Assembly: GCA_018970025.1 (NCBI GenBank)
Contig: JAGWXF010000002.1
Coordinates: forward strand, 124,001 to 188,000
Origin: Actinomycetales bacterium
GTDB taxonomy: Bacteria > Actinomycetota > Actinomycetes > S36-B12
DNA length: 64,000 bases
Direction: 5' to 3'
This document shows positions 46,713 through 53,940 of this stretch, one piece after another (within the stretch, counting starts at the first letter, position 1; each line of letters begins with the position of its first letter). Both the position numbers and the translations under genes were made by a program. A model generated the notes under the pieces. The model ran no database searches. It saw nothing but the letters and a program-made list of their open reading frames with translations, and had not been told where the DNA came from.

Positions 46713-47560
46713 GCCGGTGCCTCCTGATCGACCAGGGCAAGGTGCTCGGCGAAGTCGGCTGCCTGCAGGACGTGCAGGGCAAGCCATTCCGTGCAGGCAT
46801 CGCGGTCCCGGCTGATCGCCTCCCAGGACTGGTAGAAGTCGTTGTCGCGCTCGTAGTAGCCGTGCGCATAGCTGGGACGCGCGCCGCGCGGCACGTGGAC
46901 GATGTCGGTGACCACCCACGATGGCAGGGTGACGGTGACCCGCGGGTCGAGCGTGTCCACGATCTCCTCGACGGTCACGATCGAGCGCGCCGAGGCCAGT
47001 ACGACCTCCTTCTGGACCCCCTGGATCCCCCACAGCCCGACATTGCCCTCGCGGTCGGCCTGCTGGGCGTGGATGATCCCGACATCCGGCCGCAACGCGG
47101 GGACAGCCGTGAGCACCTCCCCGGTGAACGGGCAGGTAATCGGGGCGATGGTCGAGGTGTGCGCGGGCAGGTCGGTGCCGACATAGCCGCGCAGCACGCC
47201 GAAGGGCAGGCCGCTGGCGCCCGCGACATAGCGGGCGGCCATGCCGGCATGGCTGTGCTCCTCGAGCTCCAGCGGGACCGGCCATTGATGCTCGACCGCC
47301 TCCCGGAAGCGGTGCAGGGATCCGACGCCCGGGTTGCCTCCCCAGGAGAAGACGAGCCGGCGCGCACAGCCCGCGCCGATCATCTGGTCGTACAGCACAT
47401 CCGGGGTCATCCGCACCAGGGTCAGGTCCCGTCGGCCCTGGCGGATGATCTCGTGGCCGGCCGCATAGGGAATGAGATGCGTGAAGCCCTCAAGCGCGAC
47501 GACGTCGCCGTCACGGACGTTCCCCGCGATGGCCTCCGCGAGCCCGGTGAATGCCGCCAT
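46709..47560 (-). CDS. 3-Oxoadipate CoA-transferase subunit A
   Basis: A 283-residue alpha subunit of the class I CoA-transferase. VRDGDVVALEGFTHLIPYAAGHEIIRQGRRDLTLVRMTPDVLYDQMIGAG is the N-terminal CoA-binding region, with GCARRLVFSWGGNPGVGSLHRFREAVE after it. ATG 47560 gives this domain at the N-terminus; the frame further upstream is antisense to nothing known and enters the aldehyde dehydrogenase gene. The start is 1 base after the dehydrogenase stop. Confidence 0.88.
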   Translation of the reverse strand: MAAFTGLAEAIAGNVRDGDVVALEGFTHLIPYAAGHEIIRQGRRDLTLVRMTPDVLYDQMIGAGCARRLVFSWGGNPGVGSLHRFREAVEHQWPVPLELEEHSHAGMAARYVAGASGLPFGVLRGYVGTDLPAHTSTIAPITCPFTGEVLTAVPALRPDVGIIHAQQADREGNVGLWGIQGVQKEVVLASARSIVTVEEIVDTLDPRVTVTLPSWVVTDIVHVPRGARPSYAHGYYERDNDFYQSWEAISRDRDACTEWLALHVLQAADFAEHLALVDQEAPA

Positions 47561-47561
47561 C

Positions 47562-49028
47562 TCAGCCCCTCGGGTAGAAGGGCGGGATCTGGGCATCGAC
47601 GTTGACCCAGACGGCCTTCGACTCGGTGTACTCGCGCATGGCCTCGAAGCCCATCTCGCGGCCGTAGCCCGAGCGGCCGATCCCGCCGAACGGCGAGCCG
47701 GGGTTGACCCGCTTGTAGGAGTTGATCCAGACCATGCCCGCATGCAGGTCGCGGGCAACCCGATGCGCGCGGCTGAGGTTGCTCGTCCACAGTCCTCCGC
47801 CGAGGCCGTACTCGACCGAGTTGGCGATCTGCAGGGCCTCCTCGTCGGTGCGGAAGGTGTGCACGGTCATGAAGGGACCGAAGACCTCCTCGCAGGCCAC
47901 CCGCGTCGATGGGTCGATCCGCACCACGGTCGGCTCGACATAGCAGCCGCCCGCCAGTGCCGGGTCGCTCGGCGGGCCGCCTCCCACGAGGACCTCACCG
48001 CCCTCGGCGCGGGCGACCTCCACGTAGGACAGCACCCGGTCGCGGTGCATCGTGGATGTCAGCGGGCCCATCTCGGTCGACGCGTCCTTGGGATCGCCGA
48101 CCCTGATGCTCGCGGCGAGCGCGGTGAAACGGGCGAGGAACTCCTCGGCAATCGCCTCATGGACGATCAGGCGGGACGCGGCGATGCAGGCCTGCCCCTG
48201 GTTATGGAAGATGCCGAAGGCGGTGCCGCCCACGGCAGCGGCGAGGTTCGCGTCCTCGAAGACGATGTTGGCACCCTTGCCGCCGAGCTCGAGGTGCACC
48301 TGCTTCAGGGTCGCCGCCGCACCGCGGGCAACCGACATCCCGACGGCCGTGCTGCCGGTGAAGGAGACCTTCGCGATGCCGGGATGGTCGACGATGCGCT
48401 GGCCGGCGGTGGCTCCGTAGCCGGGGACGATGTTCACGACCCCAGCAGGGAAGCCAACCTCGGCGATGAGCTCTCCGATGCGCAGGGCGCTCATCGGGGT
48501 GAGCTCAGCCGGCTTGAGCACGACGGTGTTCCCAGCGGCAAGCGCCGGGCCCATCTTCCAGCTGCAGAACATGACCGGGAAGTTCCAGGGCACGATCTGG
48601 CCGACGACGCCCAGGGGTGTCGGCAGCACGTAGTCGAGGAAGCCGGCCTCAACCGGGACGACGGATCCCTGGAACTTGTCGGCCATGCCGCCGAAGTAGC
48701 GGAAGGTCGCGGCCGTTCGCGGCACGTCCAGATTGCGGGTGTCACGGATCGGATGCCCGGTGTCGCGAGTCTCCAGCAGGGCCAGGCTCTCGGCCTCTGC
48801 CTCGATGGCGTCGGCCAGGCGCAGCAGGAGCCGCCCGCGATCGGCAGCCGCCATGCGCGCCCATGCCGGCGCCGCCTGCGCTGCCGCCTGCACCGCGCGA
48901 TCGACGTCCGCCTCCTTGGCCTGTGCCACCGCCGCGATGAGCGAACCGTCATGCGGGTCGATGACGTCGATGGTGTCGCCATCGAGGGCATCGACGAACT
49001 CCCCGCCGATGAACAGCTTGGTCTGCAT
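47562..49028 (-). CDS. Aldehyde dehydrogenase, probable 4-hydroxymuconic semialdehyde dehydrogenase
   Basis: A 488-residue aldehyde dehydrogenase. PWNFPVMFCSWKMGPALAAGNTVVLKPAELTP, LELGGKGANIVF (general base) and FHNQGQACIAASRL (nucleophile Cys) are intact. It is located between hydroquinone dioxygenase and maleylacetate-forming steps, so oxidation of 4-hydroxymuconic semialdehyde to maleylacetate (HapE/PnpE role) is the natural assignment. The sequence alone would also fit a general betaine-aldehyde-like enzyme. Confidence 0.85.
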   Translation of the reverse strand: MQTKLFIGGEFVDALDGDTIDVIDPHDGSLIAAVAQAKEADVDRAVQAAAQAAPAWARMAAADRGRLLLRLADAIEAEAESLALLETRDTGHPIRDTRNLDVPRTAATFRYFGGMADKFQGSVVPVEAGFLDYVLPTPLGVVGQIVPWNFPVMFCSWKMGPALAAGNTVVLKPAELTPMSALRIGELIAEVGFPAGVVNIVPGYGATAGQRIVDHPGIAKVSFTGSTAVGMSVARGAAATLKQVHLELGGKGANIVFEDANLAAAVGGTAFGIFHNQGQACIAASRLIVHEAIAEEFLARFTALAASIRVGDPKDASTEMGPLTSTMHRDRVLSYVEVARAEGGEVLVGGGPPSDPALAGGCYVEPTVVRIDPSTRVACEEVFGPFMTVHTFRTDEEALQIANSVEYGLGGGLWTSNLSRAHRVARDLHAGMVWINSYKRVNPGSPFGGIGRSGYGREMGFEAMREYTESKAVWVNVDAQIPPFYPRG

Positions 49029-49077
49029 CAGTGCCTCTCAGCGCGCATCGTGAGCCGCCTGCGGACGCACGCACCCC

Positions 49078-49101
49078 GCCGGCCCACCACGATGGGCCGG
49101 C
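49078..49101 (-). terminator. Hairpin between the dioxygenase and dehydrogenase genes
   Basis: A 9-bp stem (49078-49086 with 49093-49101, GCCGGCCCA/TGGGCCGGC) with a 6-base loop lies about 55 bases downstream of the dioxygenase large-subunit stop. There is no T-tract, so it may be an attenuator. Confidence 0.55.
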
Positions 49102-49155
49102 CGGAGGGGCGCTGCGGGACCAGCGAGGCGACAGGCGGTCGGGCGATCGAGCTCG

Positions 49156-50142
49156 TCAGAACTCGACCGGATACGTGGGTGTCTTGCCGCTGGCGATCAG
49201 CTCGGGCAGATTGCCCGCCCCGTTCTCCCACACCAGCAGCATCGAGCGCTTGGGCGAGTAGCCCTGATGCCGGATATCCGCCGGCATCGCGCAGACGTCT
49301 CCGGCCTTCATGACCACGCGGGAGCGCACGGCGCCGGTGTCGCGGTCCTCGACCTCCCAGGTGATCTCATCGCTCAGCTGCACGAACCACTCCACTCGAT
49401 CATTGCCGTGGATGATCGGCAGGATGTACTCCTCCGTGGTCGGGCAGAACAGCGAGTCCTTGCATGCGCTGACCACCGACGGATTCCACGTCACGTCGGA
49501 GCGGGACAGGTACGCGAACAGGTTGAACGCCGCAACCTCCGACTCGAACCCCGGCTCCGCCTCGACCACCGGCTCGGTCTGGTCGACGTCCGAGAACATC
49601 CGGTTGACCGGGAAGCCGCTGGCATCGGTGCGGATCTCCTCGTCGCCCGGTACCGCGACCATGCGACGAGCGGCGACTCGCCGACGGGTGATCGCCGCCA
49701 CGTTCGCCCCGTTCTTCAGCCCGAAGGCCGAGCCGGTCTCATGCGGCGATGCGAAGGGGTCGAACGTCTGGTTGGTCCAGTCCTCCAGGATCGACTTGAA
49801 GGTCTCCCGGATCCGCGGGGTCTCGACGTTCTCGCTGTAGTCGAGTTCGGCCTTGCGGTACGAGTCATTGAATCGGCCGGCGAAGATATCGACGGTGCCG
49901 TAATGGTTCACGGTGCCGAAGACGCCGTCGAAGTTCACGGTGCCGTAGAAGAAGTCCCAGGCCACGTCGCGCTGCAGCGCGCGCAGGAAGGCATCGGCGC
50001 TCATGATGTGGTTGCCCGTGGGCCAGCCGATGTAGACGAAGAACTCATCGCGCCGGAAGGTGAACTCGCCGAGGCGGAACTCGTGATAGCCCTCGCCGTT
50101 CACGTCCGCGGACTTGACCACGTCGATATCTGCGATCGTCAT
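49156..50142 (-). CDS. Hydroquinone 1,2-dioxygenase large subunit (HapD/PnpD-like)
   Basis: A 328-residue protein. GYHEFRLGEFTFRRDEFFVYIGWPTGNHIMSADAFLRALQRDVAWDFFYGTVNFDGVFGTVNHYGTVDIF and SRSDVTWNPSVVSACKDSLFCPTTEEYILPIIHGNDRVEWFVQLSDEITWEV match the large subunit of two-component Fe(II) hydroquinone dioxygenases. Candidate Fe ligands are in the IIHGNDRVEWF cupin-like segment, and PADIRHQGYSPKRSM is conserved. It cleaves hydroquinone next to one hydroxyl to give 4-hydroxymuconic semialdehyde. The family is known mostly from proteobacteria degrading 4-nitrophenol or 4-hydroxyacetophenone, so an actinobacterial copy is notable. Confidence 0.85.
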   Translation of the reverse strand: MTIADIDVVKSADVNGEGYHEFRLGEFTFRRDEFFVYIGWPTGNHIMSADAFLRALQRDVAWDFFYGTVNFDGVFGTVNHYGTVDIFAGRFNDSYRKAELDYSENVETPRIRETFKSILEDWTNQTFDPFASPHETGSAFGLKNGANVAAITRRRVAARRMVAVPGDEEIRTDASGFPVNRMFSDVDQTEPVVEAEPGFESEVAAFNLFAYLSRSDVTWNPSVVSACKDSLFCPTTEEYILPIIHGNDRVEWFVQLSDEITWEVEDRDTGAVRSRVVMKAGDVCAMPADIRHQGYSPKRSMLLVWENGAGNLPELIASGKTPTYPVEF

Positions 50143-50158
50143 TTGCTTGCTCGTCTCC

Positions 50159-50212
50159 TCGTTGAACTGCGGGTCGTCGTTGAAGTGTGAGTCGTCGTTG
50201 AACTGCGGGACG
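50159..50212. repeat. 18-bp tandem repeat between dioxygenase subunit genes
   Basis: Three 18-bp units begin at 50159, 50177 and 50195 (TCGTTGAACTGCGGGTCG, with changes in the second and one in the third). They lie in the 99-base gap between the small and large subunit genes, directly upstream of the large-subunit ribosome site. Confidence 0.88.
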
Positions 50213-50241
50213 TCGGTACGAAGGGCCGTGACCGGCGTCGC

Positions 50242-50778
50242 TCAGACGGTCTGGCAGATCTCGGCCCAGCGGAACTGGGTATCCGGGCCGGCGATGGTCT
50301 GCATCATCAGCACCCCCGTCTGGGTCGCGATGAAGCGGTAGGCACTGCCGGCAGGCAGCAGCGCCTGGTGGCCGCGCTTGAGGAAGATCCGCCCCATCCG
50401 CGGGCCCTGGGGCTCCCCAGCGAGGGCGACCGACCCCTCGGCATCCGCCGGCAGCGGCGAGCTGTCGAGCTTGACCAGTTCGACAGTGACCTCGCCGTCG
50501 AGGCAGACGGCGAACTCGTCATGCGCGCAGGTCCGCCACTCGGACGTGCCCTCGGCGCGGACCGCCTCGAGGACGTATTCCATGTTCTTGCCGACGGCCA
50601 CCTTCTCCCATGGCTTGCTCCTGCTCGCCACGTCGAAGATGTTCGAGAATGCGTAGTGCCGTGGGTCGTCGTTGATGAGCTCGACCCGGCCCTTCTCATA
50701 GTCATCGAGGGAGGCGAAGCGGGTCACGTAGGAGCTCCGCTCCACGCCGCCGCCGGCCGAGGGCTTGCCTGTCGTCAC
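50242..50778 (-). CDS. Hydroquinone 1,2-dioxygenase small subunit (HapC/PnpC-like)
   Basis: A 178-residue cupin-like subunit. ELINDDPRHYAFSNIFDVASRSKPWEKVAVGKNMEYVLEAVRAEGTSEWRTCAHDEFAVCLDGEVTVELVKLD and RIFLKRGHQALLPAGSAYRF match the small subunit of two-component hydroquinone dioxygenases. GTG 50778 is preceded by GGAGG at 5 bases and decides the start. First gene of the catabolic transcript; the promoter and IclR operator lie 85-150 bases upstream. Confidence 0.85.
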   Translation of the reverse strand: MTTGKPSAGGGVERSSYVTRFASLDDYEKGRVELINDDPRHYAFSNIFDVASRSKPWEKVAVGKNMEYVLEAVRAEGTSEWRTCAHDEFAVCLDGEVTVELVKLDSSPLPADAEGSVALAGEPQGPRMGRIFLKRGHQALLPAGSAYRFIATQTGVLMMQTIAGPDTQFRWAEICQTV

Positions 50779-50862
50779 GCGTCCTCCAGTTGTGCGGTGC
50801 TCATGCTCCGTCCGGCTGCGGTCTCCACGTCTGTGCGCTGGACCGAGCGCCCACAGGCGGAT

Positions 50863-50896
50863 GTTCGCAGAGCGAACGATTGTTCGTTTGATGAAC
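50863..50896 (-). promoter_or_regulatory. IclR-type two-box operator A (dioxygenase operon)
   Basis: Box 1 GTTCG-CAGAG-CGAAC (50863-50877) and box 2 GTTCG-TTTGA-TGAAC (50882-50896) are 19 bp apart start to start. The pair lies immediately downstream of the -10 at 50899-50904, over the expected transcription start, a position that suits repression. Confidence 0.75.
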
Positions 50897-50898
50897 GT

Positions 50899-50927
50899 AG
50901 TGTGGAACGTGGCAGGCGCGGCGTCAA
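50899..50927 (-). promoter_or_regulatory. Promoter of the hydroquinone dioxygenase operon
   Basis: On the minus strand TTGACG (50927-50922), a 17-bp spacer and CACACT (50904-50899). The predicted start near 50892 falls inside operator A. Confidence 0.6.
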
Positions 50928-50955
50928 GGGATTCGCGCGCCGTTATCGAATCGTT

Positions 50956-50999
50956 GTTCGCTGAACGAATGAACGTACGCATAGCGCACGTTTTATAAG
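50956..50999 (+). promoter_or_regulatory. IclR-type operator B and -10 of the iclR gene
   Basis: Box 1 GTTCG-CTGAA-CGAAT (50956-50970) and box 2 GTACG-CATAG-CGCAC (50975-50989), again 19 bp apart. The -10 TATAAG (50994-50999) follows and ends 9 bases before the ATG at 51009, so the mRNA has almost no leader. The operator covers the -35 area, implying autoregulation. Confidence 0.7.
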
Positions 51000-51008
51000 A
51001 TCAGGGTC

Positions 51009-51785
51009 ATGTCACAGGAACGCCCGGCAGAGTTCGTCCAGTCCCTCGAGCGCGGGCTCGCCGTGATCCGGGCATTCTCCGCCGAGAATCCACGCCAGAC
51101 CCTCTCCGAGGTCGCCCGGCATACCGACATGACCAGGGCCACGGCCAGGCGATTCCTGCTCACCCTGCAGGCCCTCGGCTACGTCTCGACCGACGGCAAG
51201 ACCTTCGCCCTTCGGCCGAGCGTGCTGCAGCTCGGCTACGCCTACCTGTCGTCGTTCTCCGTCGCGGAGGTCGCCCAGGATCACCTCGAGGCACTCGCCG
51301 ACGAGCTGCACGAGTCGTGCTCGGCCTCCGTCCTCGATGGCGAGGACGTCGTGTACGTCGCTCGCTCGTCGACGAACCGCATCATGACGATCGGCCTGTC
51401 CGTCGGGGCGCGCCTGCCTGCCTACTGCACCTCCATGGGAAGGGTGCTGCTGGCCGGCCTCGATGAGCCCGAGCTGGACCACTACCTGCAGACAGCAGAC
51501 CTGCAGGCCCGCACCGATCGGACCATCACCGACCGAGGTCGGCTCCGGGCCGAGATCGATGTCGTCCGCACGCAGGGCTGGTGCCTCATCGACCAGGAGC
51601 TCGAGGACGGAGTCCGCTCCGTGGCCGCTCCCGTGCACGACGGCAGCGGCCGGGTCGTCGCGGCGATCAATACCTCCGCGCATGCCGCCCGCGTCACGCT
51701 CGACACCCTGCGCACCGTGTTCCTGCCGGCCCTGCGCACCTGCGGCCAGCGCATCGACCAGGATCTCGCCGGCCGGCGCCACTAG
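51009..51785 (+). CDS. IclR-family regulator of aromatic catabolism (PcaR/PobR group)
   Basis: A 258-residue IclR protein. The winged helix (residues 8-70) is EFVQSLERGLAVIRAFSAENPRQTLSEVARHTDMTRATARRFLLTLQALGYVSTDG. The effector domain includes VARSSTNRIMTIGLSVGARLPAYCTSMGRVLLAGL and VQ-type DQELEDGVRSVAAPV. FVQSLERGLAVI and LPAYCTSMGRVLLA are typical of the PcaR/PcaU/PobR/CatR group, which respond to aromatic-pathway intermediates. It is divergent from the dioxygenase operon. Its stop and that of the convergent short luciferase-like gene share a CTAG. Confidence 0.92.
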   Translation: MSQERPAEFVQSLERGLAVIRAFSAENPRQTLSEVARHTDMTRATARRFLLTLQALGYVSTDGKTFALRPSVLQLGYAYLSSFSVAEVAQDHLEALADELHESCSASVLDGEDVVYVARSSTNRIMTIGLSVGARLPAYCTSMGRVLLAGLDEPELDHYLQTADLQARTDRTITDRGRLRAEIDVVRTQGWCLIDQELEDGVRSVAAPVHDGSGRVVAAINTSAHAARVTLDTLRTVFLPALRTCGQRIDQDLAGRRH

Positions 51786-52360
51786 CGCTGCAGCAGTACC
51801 GGGGTCGCTCCCACCACCAGGGCGCGCACCTGCGCCAGCACGTCGGCCACGTCGAGATCGTCCGGGATGTCGACGAGCAGGACCTCGGCACCGGCACGCG
51901 CGAGGTCGAGGACCTGCACCTGGGCCTGCTCGAAAGTGCCGAAGATCCCGCACTCGCGCGGGTGCCGGTCGCCGACGAAGCGAGGGTCGCGGTGGGCGCG
52001 GGCAACGGCCTCGTTCAGGGTTCGTCCGATGGAGATCGGCACCGCGACGATCAGCGGTCGCTGATCCTCGCCAGCGTCGATGTGCTCGCGCGCCTGCCGA
52101 ACCAGCTCGGGGTCGTTGCGGCGGACGACACCGGCGCTGAGCGTCCCGTCGTCGACGACGACCATCGCGGGCTGGGCGGCCTCGATCAACGCCTCGATCT
52201 CCTCGGAGGTGATCGACGCGCCGGGCGCGACCGGCACGTGCACGGCGATATAGCCCAGCCGAGAGGCGAGCATCGCGATATGCGCGCGCCGCTGGACATC
52301 ATGATCGGGGTGGAGCATGAGGGCGAGGTCCATCAGCTGGTCTGGCACCGTGCATCCCAT
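51782..52360 (-). CDS. Short luciferase-like (LLM-type) protein, function unknown
   Basis: A protein of about 192 residues. The N-terminal HPDHDVQRRAHIAMLASRLGYIAVHVPV resembles the first strand-helix of bacterial luciferase-like flavin monooxygenases, and the C-terminal FGTFEQAQVQVLDLARAGAEVLLVDIPDDLDVADVLAQVRALV resembles their last barrel units. The centre of the roughly 300-residue barrel is missing, so flavin or F420 binding is doubtful. Start choice (52360, 52348 or 52333) is uncertain, with no strong ribosome site. It shares operator C with the VWA gene and may belong to the same regulon. Confidence 0.5.
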   Translation of the reverse strand: MGCTVPDQLMDLALMLHPDHDVQRRAHIAMLASRLGYIAVHVPVAPGASITSEEIEALIEAAQPAMVVVDDGTLSAGVVRRNDPELVRQAREHIDAGEDQRPLIVAVPISIGRTLNEAVARAHRDPRFVGDRHPRECGIFGTFEQAQVQVLDLARAGAEVLLVDIPDDLDVADVLAQVRALVVGATPVLLQR

Positions 52361-52404
52361 CTGCCGCGTCCGGCCCGGCTCCTCCGGGCATGCCGTCAGG
52401 TTCG

Positions 52405-52450
52405 TTCGCATGACGAACGGTTGTTCGTTGATCGCACACAAGGCTAGGGT
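52405..52450 (+). promoter_or_regulatory. IclR-type operator C overlapping the VWA-gene promoter
   Basis: Box 1 GTTCG-CATGA-CGAAC (52405-52419) and box 2 GTTCG-TTGAT-CGCAC (52424-52438), 19 bp apart. TTGTTC (52422-52427), a 17-bp spacer and TAGGGT (52445-52450) make a promoter, so box 2 overlaps the -35. The -10 ends 6 bases before the GTG at 52457, indicating a leaderless mRNA. Confidence 0.72.
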
Positions 52451-52456
52451 CATCAC

Positions 52457-53818
52457 GTGGTCGCCGCAACCATCCCGCCCATCGAGGGCCTGCCGGCCGC
52501 GGTCGTCGCCATCGTCCACCGACTTCGCGCTGGTGGCCTCGCGGTATCGACAAGCGAGGCCCTCGACGCCATCGCTGCCCTGTCCACGGTGGGCCTGTCG
52601 TCCCGGACGGACCTGCGCACGGCACTGAAGGCCACGCTCGTGAAGGACACCTCCCATGAGGTGCTGTTCGCACGATCCTTCGACGCGGTCTTCCCGATGA
52701 TGCTGCGCGACCACAGCCAGGATGCATCCGGGGCCGCTTCCGCCGCGGCCGGCGACGAGCAGCTGATGGATGACCTGGTGCGGGCCATGCGCGAAGGTGA
52801 CCTCGATCAGATCGACAGCCTGCTGGACGAAGCCGTCGATCGCTATGCCGGGACGGACAAGCAGGCATCCAGTGTCGGCCACCACACGCAGCGCGCCCTG
52901 CGCCGGATGAACGTCCCTGCCCTCTACCGCCGCTACCTCGACCAGGGTGACGCGCGGACGCCCGCTGAGCGGGGCATCGACGCGGCCGAGGCTTCGGCCA
53001 TGGTCGAGTCGATGCGGCTGCGCATGGAGACCCTCGTCGCGGGCCGACTGCGCGACACCACGATCGATGCCCGGCAGAGCCTGGAGGACCCAGAGGACCG
53101 CCCGCTGCTCCTGGCCGGCCCGGACGAGCTCGCCGCGATGCGACAGGCCATGCGCCCCCTGGCCCGCCGGCTGGCGACCCGCCTCGGCAACCGCAGGCGG
53201 CGCGGGACGTCCGGCCTGGACATGCGACGAACCATCCGCGCATCGATGGGCACCGGGGGCGTGCCCGTCACTCCCGTGCTGCGACGCAAGCGGCCCACCA
53301 AGCCAGACCTCATCGTCCTGTGCGATGTCTCCGGCTCGACCGCTGAGTTCGCCCCGTTCACCCTGACCCTGCTGCACGCGGTGCACCAGGAGTTCCGCCG
53401 CGTTCGCTCCTTCGTCTTCGTCGACGGCATCGTCGAGATCACCGACATCCTGGCGGGCTCGCCCGGCGTGCTGGAGCCGACCCTGCTGCTCGGCCGACGC
53501 GGCCTCATCGCCCAGGACGGCCGAAGCGACTACCAGCGCGTGCTCGCGACCTTCCTGCAGACCTGGGGCGATGCCGTCACCGCCAAGACCACCGTCATCG
53601 TCGCCGGCGACACCCGATCGCACCGCCGGGCATCAGCCGCGCGCGAGCTCGCCGAGCTGCAGCATCGGGCCCGGCGCCTGTACTGGCTCAATCCCGAGCC
53701 GCGCCACGACTGGGACACCCTGGACTCATGCGCATCGGAGTACGGCCTGCACTGCACCGACTCCTTCGAGGTGTCGACCATCCGGCAGCTCATCTCCGCC
53801 GTCACGCAGATCGTCTAA
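52457..53818 (+). CDS. VWA-domain protein of the CoxE type (MoxR partner)
   Basis: A 453-residue protein. The N-terminal 240 residues are helical and charged (AIVHRLRAGGLAVSTSEALDAIAAL, then LFARSFDAVF), as in CoxE-like proteins. The C-terminal VWA domain starts at about residue 285 with DLIVLCDVSGSTAEF (MIDAS DxSxS) and continues through FVFVDGIVEITDIL and TTVIVAGDTRSHR. CoxE-type VWA proteins act with MoxR AAA+ ATPases in activating or metallating enzymes; here the MoxR gene is at 55.1 kb. GTG 52457 follows a -10 at leaderless spacing. No CO dehydrogenase structural genes are present, so the client is unknown. Confidence 0.85.
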   Translation: MVAATIPPIEGLPAAVVAIVHRLRAGGLAVSTSEALDAIAALSTVGLSSRTDLRTALKATLVKDTSHEVLFARSFDAVFPMMLRDHSQDASGAASAAAGDEQLMDDLVRAMREGDLDQIDSLLDEAVDRYAGTDKQASSVGHHTQRALRRMNVPALYRRYLDQGDARTPAERGIDAAEASAMVESMRLRMETLVAGRLRDTTIDARQSLEDPEDRPLLLAGPDELAAMRQAMRPLARRLATRLGNRRRRGTSGLDMRRTIRASMGTGGVPVTPVLRRKRPTKPDLIVLCDVSGSTAEFAPFTLTLLHAVHQEFRRVRSFVFVDGIVEITDILAGSPGVLEPTLLLGRRGLIAQDGRSDYQRVLATFLQTWGDAVTAKTTVIVAGDTRSHRRASAARELAELQHRARRLYWLNPEPRHDWDTLDSCASEYGLHCTDSFEVSTIRQLISAVTQIV

Positions 53819-53827
53819 CCAGACCGG

Positions 53828-53940
53828 CCATCGCGGCGCGCACCTACACCCGCGCGATGACCATCGCGGCGCGCACCTACACCCGCGCGATGACCATCGC
53901 GGCGCGCACCTACACCCGCGCGATGACCATCGCGGCGCCT
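53828..53940. repeat. 33-bp tandem repeat containing the thiolase stop codon
   Basis: Three full 33-bp units (53828-53860, 53861-53893, 53894-53926) and 14 bases of a fourth lie between convergent genes. The thiolase stop TAG (53910-53912) is in the third unit, so the last codons of the thiolase (AAMVIARV then stop) are repeated twice more downstream. Each unit contains CATCGCG and CGCGATG, which can pair as a hairpin. Confidence 0.93.

Noticed and set aside
47472-49313. 613-codon plus-strand frame opposite the aldehyde dehydrogenase gene
   Set aside because: Antisense shadow; sequence is the reverse-strand image of a clear aldehyde dehydrogenase.
52361-53623. Extension of the short luciferase-like gene to a 613-codon frame
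   Set aside because: The extra part is antisense to the VWA gene and crosses operator C.
53828-53940. CRISPR-like array
   Set aside because: Units are directly adjacent with no unique spacers and include a gene's stop codon; it is a simple tandem repeat.
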